Source: Pedobacter sp. (GTDB lineage Bacteria > Bacteroidota > Bacteroidia > Sphingobacteriales > Sphingobacteriaceae). Taken from it: a stretch of 6,872 nt of DNA. Made by a program: the position numbers and the translations under genes. The stretch lies in the NCBI GenBank assembly GCA_028287885.1, contig JAQBOT010000186.1, positions 1-6,872 on the forward strand, given 5' to 3'. The notes under the pieces were generated by a model. The model ran no database searches and had not been told where the DNA came from. It was given only the letters and a program-made list of their open reading frames with translations. Positions 1-5,795 of the stretch are shown in pieces; the first letter of the stretch is position 1, and each line of letters starts with the position of its first letter.

Positions 1-500
1 GAAAGAATGCGGAAGCAATTGCTCTTAAATTCAACAGTCCGGAGGAAAAAGCCAAATGGGAAAAACTGGGTTTAGAGATGCGCAAGCAAGGAGAAGTATT
101 TGAAAAAAGGTTCAACTCCCCAGAAGAAAAAGCCAAATGGGAAAAGCTTGGCAAAGAAATGGGTAAACAAGCCGAGCTATTTCAAAAGAAGTTTAACTCT
201 CCTGAAGAGAAAGCCAAATGGAGAAAACTGGGGCTAGACATGCAAAAACAAGGTGAGCTATTCGAAAAGAAATTTAACTCTCCTGAAGAGAAAGCCAAGT
301 GGAAAAAGTTGGGACTTGAAATGGAGAAGCAGGCAGAAATGTTGAATAAGAACATGAATTCTTTGGAGCAGCAGAAGAAATTTAAGAAGCTAAATGAACA
401 GCTTAGGCTGAAGTCGAGGGAAATGAACAAGCTTATGATTACTCCAGAGCTACAGAAGGAGTTGAATGAATTGAATACGGTAACCAAAGATTCTAATTAG
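1..500 (+). CDS. C-terminal part of a Lys/Glu-rich helical repeat protein, function unknown (5' end outside window)
   Basis: The reading frame begins with the codon at base 3, is open from the window edge, and ends at TAG 498-500, so at least 165 C-terminal residues are present and the true start lies upstream. The visible part is almost wholly a tandem 27-residue repeat. Each unit opens with F-N-S-P-E-E, a good helix N-cap, followed by K-A-K-W, K-L-G, a Met and K-Q-x-E. The units predict one amphipathic, highly charged helix each, with Pro at every junction, so a bundle or rod is likelier than one continuous coiled coil. The units decay toward the C-terminus and a non-repetitive tail ends TVTKDSN. 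There is no Cys and no membrane segment in the visible part. Repeats of similar NSPE-containing style occur, from memory, in C-terminal tails of some Bacteroidota M56/BlaR1-like membrane peptidases, but no catalytic part is visible here, so this is only a suggestion. The internal ATG at 78 lies inside a repeat and is not a credible start. Confidence 0.78.
   Translation, partial: KNAEAIALKFNSPEEKAKWEKLGLEMRKQGEVFEKRFNSPEEKAKWEKLGKEMGKQAELFQKKFNSPEEKAKWRKLGLDMQKQGELFEKKFNSPEEKAKWKKLGLEMEKQAEMLNKNMNSLEQQKKFKKLNEQLRLKSREMNKLMITPELQKELNELNTVTKDSN
30..497 (+). repeat. 81-bp in-frame tandem repeat (five full units plus a degenerate sixth)
   Basis: Units start at the FNS-equivalent codon at 30, 111, 192, 273, 354 and 435, exactly 81 bp apart with no indel. 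Units 1-4 are close copies at the protein level. Unit 5 (from 354, M-N-S-L-E) and unit 6 (from 435, M-I-T-P-E) are diverged, and unit 6 is cut short by the stop codon. Units 3 and 4 are identical over their first 26 bases (192-217 and 273-298). The array probably continues left of the window, since the codons at 3-29 look like a degenerate end of a further unit. Confidence 0.9.
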
Positions 501-515
501 AGGATATCTTGGACC

Positions 516-540
516 AGCAACATGTCAATTACTTGTTGCT
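516..540 (+). other. imperfect hairpin in the 3' untranslated region of the repeat-protein gene
   Basis: AGCAACA at 516-522 pairs with TGTTGCT at 534-540. After one T-T mismatch, two further pairs (GT 524-525 with AC 531-532) extend it, leaving the 5-nt loop CAATT. No T-run follows, so it is not itself an intrinsic terminator. It could protect the mRNA 3' end, or be chance. Confidence 0.45.
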
Positions 541-571
541 AAAGCACTACTAGGCATATAAAAGATTACCG

Positions 572-596
572 GGCAGAAACTTTCTCTGCCTTTTTT
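572..596 (+). terminator. intrinsic terminator after the repeat-protein gene
   Basis: GGCAGA (572-577) and TCTGCC (585-590) form a 6-bp GC-containing stem with a 7-nt loop, followed at once by six Ts (591-596). It lies 72 bp after the stop codon and 55 bp before recN, so it should separate the upstream transcript from recN and implies that recN has its own promoter just downstream. Confidence 0.75.
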
Positions 597-650
597 GTTT
601 ATAAAGAATAAACATCGATTGGCTAAGTTTTCATAATTTAGCAAAGGAAT

Positions 651-2312
651 ATGCTACAAAAACTTTCAATACGCAACTATGCTTTAATTGATAGTGTTGA
701 ACTGGAACTTGAAAAAGGTTTAAACATCATCACCGGCGAAACCGGAGCAGGTAAATCTATTATGCTGGGTGCTTTGTCTTTAATTTTAGGCCAGCGTGCC
801 GAGACCAGGTACTTTTTTAATCAAGAGAAAAAATGCGTTATTGAAGGAACATTCCGGTTACCTGGTGATGGCCTTAAACAGCTATTTTCTGATCTTGACA
901 TTGATTTTCATGAGGAAAGTATACTAAGACGGGAGATTTCCAACGACGGCAAGTCGCGTGCTTTCATTAACGACACCCCAGTTACTTTGACCGTGATGAA
1001 ACAGGTTGGCGAAAAGCTAATTGACATTCATTCTCAGCATGCTACCCAAGAAATCAATGATCCCGCGTTCCAATTGGCTGTTGTAGATACCTTAGCCAAT
1101 CACGATGAGCTTTTGGCTCATTACCGAACTCGATTTAGTGAGTACCGGAAAAACATAAAACAACTTGCCACACTCCGGTCTGCTGCCGAACTAGCCCGAA
1201 GCAAGCAGGATTACGAACAATTTCTTTTTACCGAACTGGAGAACGCCGCTTTGAAACCCGGGGAGCAGGAAGTTTTAGAAACTGAGATCCAGGCACTGAA
1301 CAATGCGGAGAGCATTAAACGAAGCCTCGTCAATACGTATAACTTGCTAAGCGAGCAGGAAGTGTCTGTGCTTCCGATGTTAAAAGAGGCGATTAGCCAG
1401 ATCCAAGGTATTGAAAAATATAAAGCTGAATATGAAGGTGTGAATGAGCGCCTCCGTTCTGTATTGATCGAACTGAAAGATGTTGCTGAAGAAACGGTAA
1501 CGTTAGAGGAAAACATTGTTTTTAGTCCGGCACGAATAGATGAGATCAACACCAGATTAGATGTCATTTATGCCTTACAGCAAAAACATCGTGTCAAATC
1601 TGTTGAAGAACTAATTACCATTCAGGAGGAGCTGTCTGCAAGTCTGCTTAAACTGATCAGCGGCGATGAAGAAATAGAGAAGCTTACGCAGGAAATTGAA
1701 CAGGAGAAAATAGCCTTAGAAAAGATGGCGACAAAACTCTCCACAAACCGCAGCAAATCAATAAAGAGTTCAGAGAAACAAGTAGCTGAAATATTATTTC
1801 AGGTGGGGATGCCAAATGCGAAGATACATTTGGAACAGTCTGCATTGGCTGAACTGGGTAAGGATGGAAAAGATAACATCACTTTGTTGTTTTCCGCGAA
1901 TCCAGGCCAGGCACCTGCCCCAGTTGCAAAGGTGGCGTCTGGAGGTGAGCTTTCCAGATTAATGCTGGCTATAAAGTCTATTATGGCAAAACATATGGCA
2001 CTGCCAACCTTGATCTTTGACGAGATTGACACAGGAATCTCCGGCGAAACCGCATTGCGGGTTGGCGATGTAATCGGCAATCTTGAAAAGAACATGCAGG
2101 TTGTTTGTATTACCCACCTTCCTCAAATTGCTTCAAAGGGAGAAGCACATTATTTCGTATATAAAAATGAAGAAACCGCACGCACAACCACTGGGATACG
2201 GAAGTTAACCGATCCCGACCGCGTAGCAGCAATAGCAGAAATGCTGAGTGGCAAGAATCCGGGTAAATCTGCGCTCGACAATGCGAAGGAGCTTTTAGGC
2301 TATAAAGAATAA
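651..2312 (+). CDS. recN: DNA repair protein RecN (SMC-like ATPase)
   Basis: RecN is a cytoplasmic SMC-family ATPase that acts early in recombinational repair of DNA double-strand breaks. The 553-residue length equals the usual size. The N-terminus (MLQKLSIRNYALIDSVELE) is typical of the family. Walker A is GETGAGKS at 29-36, and the conserved HSQHATQ stretch around Q129 supplies the Q-loop region. A charged, coiled-coil-prone middle (about 150-390) follows. The ABC signature SGGELS is at 430-435, Walker B LIFDE at 454-458, and the switch histidine is H489 in ITHLPQIAS. All ATPase motifs are intact and no frameshift is seen. The ATG at 651 gives the family N-terminus directly; AAAGGA at 643-648 lies very close to it and is at best a weak ribosome-binding site. 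A TAAGTTTT at 624-631 resembles the Bacteroidota -7 box (TAnnTTTG), but no matching -33 TTG is at the right distance. No LexA-like box was recognised. The gene stands between terminators and is probably expressed alone or with fabI, 80 bp downstream. Confidence 0.97.
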   Translation: MLQKLSIRNYALIDSVELELEKGLNIITGETGAGKSIMLGALSLILGQRAETRYFFNQEKKCVIEGTFRLPGDGLKQLFSDLDIDFHEESILRREISNDGKSRAFINDTPVTLTVMKQVGEKLIDIHSQHATQEINDPAFQLAVVDTLANHDELLAHYRTRFSEYRKNIKQLATLRSAAELARSKQDYEQFLFTELENAALKPGEQEVLETEIQALNNAESIKRSLVNTYNLLSEQEVSVLPMLKEAISQIQGIEKYKAEYEGVNERLRSVLIELKDVAEETVTLEENIVFSPARIDEINTRLDVIYALQQKHRVKSVEELITIQEELSASLLKLISGDEEIEKLTQEIEQEKIALEKMATKLSTNRSKSIKSSEKQVAEILFQVGMPNAKIHLEQSALAELGKDGKDNITLLFSANPGQAPAPVAKVASGGELSRLMLAIKSIMAKHMALPTLIFDEIDTGISGETALRVGDVIGNLEKNMQVVCITHLPQIASKGEAHYFVYKNEETARTTTGIRKLTDPDRVAAIAEMLSGKNPGKSALDNAKELLGYKE

Positions 2313-2343
2313 TACCTGGATTGCTCAAAAGAATTAATTAACA

Positions 2344-2372
2344 ACTTCGAAGTGTTAAGTAAGGACTTAACA
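2344..2372. promoter_or_regulatory. two abutting palindromes in the fabI leader (candidate operator or RNA structure)
   Basis: ACTTCGAAGT at 2344-2353 is a perfect 10-bp palindrome. It shares its last base with an 8-bp inverted repeat: TGTTAAGT (2353-2360), spacer AAGG, ACTTAACA (2365-2372). The motifs ACTT and AAGT therefore alternate four times within 29 bp, 21-49 bp upstream of the fabI ATG. This layout suits a dimeric repressor site or two competing short hairpins in the 5' leader. No known regulator consensus was recognised, and no T-run follows, so it is not a recN terminator. The symmetry is seen; the function is inferred. Confidence 0.45.
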
Positions 2373-2392
2373 ACATCATTAAAAGTAAAAAT

Positions 2393-3217
2393 ATGTATAA
2401 CTTATTAAAAGGTAAACGCGGCATAATTACTGGTGCATTGGACTCGAATTCCATCGCTTGGAAAGTTGCTGAAAAGGCACATGAGGAAGGGGCTACATTT
2501 GTATTGACAAATGCACCGATTGCTATGCGCATGGGAGAGATCAATGTGTTGGCGGAGAAAACAGGATCTCAGATTGTTCCTGCAGATGCAACCAATGTAG
2601 AAGAGCTAACCAACTTGTTTACCAAATCACAAGAAATATTAGGTGGTAAAATAGACTTTGTACTGCACTCCATCGGTATGAGTGTTAATATTCGTAAGAA
2701 GATTCCTTACACAGAGTCCAATTATGATTACTTCATGAAAGGTATTGATGTTTCAGCAATGTCGTTCCACAAAATGCTGGCTGTGGCAAAGAAATTAGAT
2801 GCAATTGCTGAAGGTGGTAGCGTTGTAGCTTTAACCTATATGGCTGCACAACGCACCTATCCGTTCTATACGGATATGGCTGACATAAAAGCTATGTTAG
2901 AATCGATTGCAAGAAGCTTTGGATACCATTATGGTGTGGAGAAAAAAGTAAGAATTAACACGGTTTCTCAGTCTCCTACTAAAACCACTGCAGGTACTGG
3001 AATCAAAGGATTTGGAGATTTCTACGACTTTGCCAATTCCGTAGCTCCACTTGGAAACGCAGATGCAGAATCTTGTGCAGACTACTGTGTAACCTTGTTC
3101 TCTGACCTAACTCGTATGGTTACGATGCAGAACTTGTTTCATGATGGAGGTTATTCTTCTACTGGGGTAAGTGATGAAGTTATGCAGCGTTTAGGAATTG
3201 AAAATAAGCCTGAGTAA
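2393..3217 (+). CDS. fabI: enoyl-[acyl-carrier-protein] reductase (NADH), FabI
   Basis: FabI catalyses the last step of each elongation round of type II fatty-acid synthesis in the cytoplasm, reducing trans-2-enoyl-ACP to acyl-ACP with NAD(P)H; it is the triclosan target class. The 274-residue protein is a divergent SDR-type Rossmann fold. The cofactor loop GALDSNSIAW is at 14-23, ADAT at 64-67 and HSIG at 92-95. The active-site tyrosines are Y149 (in LTYMAAQR) and Y159, with K166 completing the Y-x6-K motif that marks FabI rather than ordinary SDR reductases (Y-x3-K). The stretch TNAPIAMRMGEINVLAEKTG is typical of the Bacteroidota form of the enzyme. The ATG at 2393 puts the Rossmann strand at the expected distance from the N-terminus; there is no clear Shine-Dalgarno sequence, as is usual in this phylum. 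It follows recN by 80 bp containing two palindromes and is closed by a strong terminator. Nothing appears broken. Confidence 0.96.
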   Translation: MYNLLKGKRGIITGALDSNSIAWKVAEKAHEEGATFVLTNAPIAMRMGEINVLAEKTGSQIVPADATNVEELTNLFTKSQEILGGKIDFVLHSIGMSVNIRKKIPYTESNYDYFMKGIDVSAMSFHKMLAVAKKLDAIAEGGSVVALTYMAAQRTYPFYTDMADIKAMLESIARSFGYHYGVEKKVRINTVSQSPTKTTAGTGIKGFGDFYDFANSVAPLGNADAESCADYCVTLFSDLTRMVTMQNLFHDGGYSSTGVSDEVMQRLGIENKPE

Positions 3218-3236
3218 CCTTATTATAAAATATGTT

Positions 3237-3261
3237 AAAAAGCCCCTACGGGGCTTTTTTT
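3237..3261 (+). terminator. strong intrinsic terminator after fabI
   Basis: AAAAAGCCCC (3237-3246) and GGGGCTTTTT (3250-3259) are perfect complements around the 3-nt loop TAC, and the T-run extends to 3261. It begins 19 bp after the fabI stop. The A-run on the left gives it some bidirectional character. It also argues against any start for the next gene upstream of it. Confidence 0.93.
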
Positions 3262-3299
3262 ATGCAGGAAAAGAAAGCCAAATAGTTATTTTTAGCCCT

Positions 3300-4529
3300 A
3301 TGATTAAACGCCTTTGCAGCAGTTTATTGCTGTTGTTTGTTTTTGTATCTGTTTCAGCGCAAAATTTATCAATCACCGGAGTTGTTAAAGACAAGAAAGG
3401 TGAGACGATACCTGGTGCCGGTGTTTACTTAAGTAATTACAAGAATGCCACCGTGACTAACACAGACGGCAAGTTTGTCCTATCAAACTTAAAGACGGGG
3501 AATTATGATGTGCTTGTACAAATGATGGGTTTTCTCCCTTACACTAAGAATGTGATCCTATCTGATAAATCGTCAAGGATTGAAATTGTACTGCAAGAAA
3601 ACTCCATTGCGTTGAATGAAGTGGTCATCCGCACAGATCCAAACCGGGAGAAGTACTTGAACATGTTTAAGGAGTTCTTCATCGGGAAAACACCCAATTC
3701 TGCAAAATGCAAAATCCTAAATCCTGCAGTGCTAAATATTGACTTCGACAATGAGGCACAAACGTTAACAGTGAAATCGAGTGACTTTCTTGTTATTGAG
3801 AACAAGGCCCTTGGTTATAAGATGAGGTATATGCTTCAGCTGTTCGAATACAACCTTAAAACGCGTATCGTTTACTTTGCCGGTCTGCCAACCTTTGAGG
3901 ATTTAAAAGGCTCGAACTCCAAAAAGAACACCTGGAAGAAAAACAGGGAACTTGCTTACCATGGATCCAGTCAGCATTTTTTTAAATCCCTATACTCCGG
4001 TACTAGTAAAGAAAATGGTTTTATCATTTACAAACTTGCCAAAATACGGAATGAACAACGGCCTGCCGACACGGTTATAGATCAAAACATCAGGCGTTAT
4101 ATGGCTTTGCAACATGGTGTGATAAGAATAGGCTCTGTAGAAAACGATGCATTGAATTACTGGCTTAAGGTAAAGCAAATGCCTAAAGACATGAGTATTC
4201 TAAACCGATCTGAAATACTGCTAGACACGCTGGTTCGCCAGAAATATTTAGGGCTGAAATCAATTAACTTCAGCGATGAGTTGTATGTAATGTACACCAA
4301 TGAGCGTGAAACTGTAAATTACACGAATACGTCTGGCCAGTCAATCAACCGTCCGCTTGATATACCGAACTATCAAATTTCTATCATCCGCCTGTTAAGA
4401 TCACCGGTAAGCTTTTACCCGAACGGTGGAACTCATGAACCTAAGTCCATGCTATTTGAAGGCTTTTGGGCCTATGAGAAAATTGCAGATTCGGTACCTA
4501 TGGACTACATTCCTAATTCTGAAAAATAG
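3300..4529 (+). CDS. exported protein with carboxypeptidase-regulatory-like domain
   Basis: A 409-residue predicted exported protein. Residues 1-20 form a signal peptide (two basic residues, then a Leu/Val/Phe-rich core, VSA before the predicted cut), leaving Gln21 at the mature N-terminus, a common pattern in Bacteroidota. Residues about 23-98 are a CarboxypepD_reg-like beta-sandwich (ITGVVKDKKGETIPGAGVYL, then NTDGKF and GNYDVLV), followed by the linker ALNEVVI. The remainder (about 115-409), with VIENKALGYKMRYML, an aromatic FAGLPTFEDLKGS segment and AYHGSSQHFFKSLY, matches in style a C-terminal region common to Bacteroidota surface or periplasmic proteins of unknown function. It is far too short for a TonB-dependent receptor and shows neither barrel nor TonB box. 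The frame is open upstream to a TTG at 3198, but that would overlap fabI and run through its terminator; ATG 3300 starts exactly at the signal peptide. The radical SAM gene follows after 36 bp and may be cotranscribed. Confidence 0.9.
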   Translation: MIKRLCSSLLLLFVFVSVSAQNLSITGVVKDKKGETIPGAGVYLSNYKNATVTNTDGKFVLSNLKTGNYDVLVQMMGFLPYTKNVILSDKSSRIEIVLQENSIALNEVVIRTDPNREKYLNMFKEFFIGKTPNSAKCKILNPAVLNIDFDNEAQTLTVKSSDFLVIENKALGYKMRYMLQLFEYNLKTRIVYFAGLPTFEDLKGSNSKKNTWKKNRELAYHGSSQHFFKSLYSGTSKENGFIIYKLAKIRNEQRPADTVIDQNIRRYMALQHGVIRIGSVENDALNYWLKVKQMPKDMSILNRSEILLDTLVRQKYLGLKSINFSDELYVMYTNERETVNYTNTSGQSINRPLDIPNYQISIIRLLRSPVSFYPNGGTHEPKSMLFEGFWAYEKIADSVPMDYIPNSEK

Positions 4530-4536
4530 TGTAAGT

Positions 4537-4557
4537 ATTACTATTATTTTTAGTAAT
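4537..4557 (+). other. AT-rich perfect hairpin between the exported-protein and radical SAM genes
   Basis: ATTACTA (4537-4543) and TAGTAAT (4551-4557) are exact complements around the loop TTATTTT, followed by TTT (4558-4560). The stem has only one GC pair, so it would be at most a weak, leaky terminator. It ends 8 bp before the next ATG and could instead affect translation initiation or be chance in AT-rich sequence. Confidence 0.35.
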
Positions 4558-4565
4558 TTTAACTA

Positions 4566-5639
4566 ATGAACTTAGATGAGGAAAAACAGTCCGGTTACTT
4601 TAAGGGACGTGGTTCTCAGGTGAATCCGCATAACCATTTTCTAAAAAATAGTTATGTAAAGGAACACGTTGAAGGAATTGACGACTGGGAAGAACTGGAT
4701 CAAAAGACTTCATACATCTTTGGGGATGCAAAATCCGTTGTCAATAAGGTTGACAGTCCGGACGTAGGCATGGCTTACTCCTTAAACCCGTATCAGGGTT
4801 GTGAGCACGGCTGCACCTACTGCTATGCCAGGAATGTTCATGAATACTGGGGTTTTAGTGCAGGTTTGGACTTTGAGCGAAAGATCATAGTTAAAAAGGA
4901 TGCGCCAAACCTGTTTAAGAAGTTTTTGGAGAAGAAAGGCTGGAATGCATCTATCATTTCTTTATCCGGTAACACCGACTGCTATCAGCCTGCAGAACGA
5001 AAGTTTAAGATAACACGGCAGCTCTTGCAAATTGCGCTTGACTATAAGCAGCCAATTGGTATGATAACGAAAAACTCGCTTGTGTTGAGGGACATAGATA
5101 TTCTAAAGGAAATGGCAAAGGAAAACCTTTGCATTGTCTATGTATCAATAAACAGCTTGAATGAAGATCTTCGCTTGAAGATGGAACCAAGGACCACCAC
5201 GGCGAAGCAACGCTTGAAGGTAGTTGAAGAGTTGGCAAAAGCTGGGATCCCAGTCGGGGTCATGGTTGCACCTCTTATTCCTGGCTTAAGTGATCACGAA
5301 ATACCAGCGATTTTGAAGGCTGTGGCTGAACGTGGAGCGAAAAGGGTCGGCTACACGGTGGTCAGGCTTAACGGCGCGATTGGCGGTATCTTTAAAGACT
5401 GGCTCGGAAAGAATTATCCAGACAGGTTTGACAAGGTATGGCACATGATCCAGTCTTGTCACGGCGGGAATGTTAACGATAGCAGGTTTGGCGAAAGGAT
5501 GTGCGGTGGCGGGAATATTGCACAGCTCATCAGCGATAATTTCAAACTTCATTCACGACTTAATAATCTTAATACAACTGCCATAGATCTGGACTCCAGT
5601 AAATTCAGAGTTCCAAATGTGCAGACCAGTTTATTCTAG
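4566..5639 (+). CDS. radical SAM protein, PA0069/Rv2578c type (SplB-related)
   Basis: A 357-residue radical SAM enzyme. The [4Fe-4S]/SAM motif is C-x3-C-x2-C with C79, C83 and C86 (CEHGCTYCYAR), followed by the GN-T-D-x-Y-Q-P-x-E segment (GNTDCYQPAE, 135-144). ITKNSLVLRDIDIL (167-180) and VYVSINSLNEDLRLKMEPRT (191-210) are typical of the group distantly related to spore photoproduct lyase. GYTVVRLNG (262-270) and the late GERMCGGGN (309-317) are further conserved blocks. The N-terminus carries GRGSQVNPHNHF (14-25), also a mark of this family. The reaction and substrate are not established, and nothing here settles them. The last five residues, QTSLF (353-357), resemble the bacterial sliding-clamp binding pentapeptide. 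ATG 4566 is the natural start; there is no clear Shine-Dalgarno sequence. The protein appears complete and is probably cotranscribed with the gene upstream. Confidence 0.93.
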   Translation: MNLDEEKQSGYFKGRGSQVNPHNHFLKNSYVKEHVEGIDDWEELDQKTSYIFGDAKSVVNKVDSPDVGMAYSLNPYQGCEHGCTYCYARNVHEYWGFSAGLDFERKIIVKKDAPNLFKKFLEKKGWNASIISLSGNTDCYQPAERKFKITRQLLQIALDYKQPIGMITKNSLVLRDIDILKEMAKENLCIVYVSINSLNEDLRLKMEPRTTTAKQRLKVVEELAKAGIPVGVMVAPLIPGLSDHEIPAILKAVAERGAKRVGYTVVRLNGAIGGIFKDWLGKNYPDRFDKVWHMIQSCHGGNVNDSRFGERMCGGGNIAQLISDNFKLHSRLNNLNTTAIDLDSSKFRVPNVQTSLF

Positions 5640-5645
5640 TGTTAC

Positions 5646-5662
5646 TTAAGCATTGTGCTTAG
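5646..5662 (+). other. short hairpin just after the radical SAM stop codon
   Basis: TAAGCA (5647-5652) and TGCTTA (5656-5661) pair perfectly around TTG, with one more T-G wobble outside (5646 with 5662). It starts 7 bp after the stop. The following bases (CTCGTCCG) hold no T-run, so it is not a canonical terminator; it may stabilise the mRNA end or be incidental. Confidence 0.35.
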
Positions 5663-5738
5663 CTCGTCCGACCTGATCAAAAATGAAGAGCCAATACATT
5701 TAGGAATACATGATGACCTCCATATAGTTTTAATAAAC

Positions 5739-5774
5739 AAAAAAGCCCGCTATAATCAGATTATAGCGGGCTTT
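5739..5774 (-). terminator. intrinsic terminator of clpC, between convergent genes
   Basis: A 15-bp perfect stem (5742-5756 with 5760-5774) with a CAG loop, GC-rich toward its base (AGCCCGC). Read on the minus strand it is followed by six Ts (complement of 5739-5744), so it is a strong terminator for clpC, 21 bp after that gene's stop. Read on the plus strand only three Ts follow before an A, so it would stop transcription from the radical SAM gene less well, though that gene has no better terminator in view. Confidence 0.92.
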
Positions 5775-5795
5775 ACCTTATTCAGTAGGTACCTT

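Noticed and set aside
30..434. Regularly spaced repeats that might suggest a CRISPR array
   Set aside because: The 81-bp units are contiguous, diverged, in one open reading frame and lack unique spacers; they encode protein repeats.
182..487. Long minus-strand open frame of 101 codons opposite the repeat gene
   Set aside because: It is Phe/Ser-rich, a mirror of the Lys/Glu repeat codons, with no recognisable domain or start signal.
594..642. Bacteroidota promoter for recN (TTTG ... TAnnTTTG)
   Set aside because: TAAGTTTT at 624 is a fair -7 match, but the nearest TTTG (594-597) is 26 bp away instead of about 19, so no promoter is called.
1211..2544. Minus-strand open frames at 1211-1567, 1799-2095, 2110-2328 and 2338-2544
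   Set aside because: All lie antisense to recN or fabI, or straddle their boundary; their proteins show no domain and are Ser- or Leu-rich shadows.
3198..3299. Upstream TTG start extending the exported protein by 34 residues
   Set aside because: It would overlap fabI and read through a strong terminator, and would bury the signal peptide that starts at ATG 3300.
3539..5552. Minus-strand open frames at 3539-3805, 3990-4178, 5005-5238 and 5286-5552
   Set aside because: They are antisense to two well-supported genes and carry no recognisable motif.
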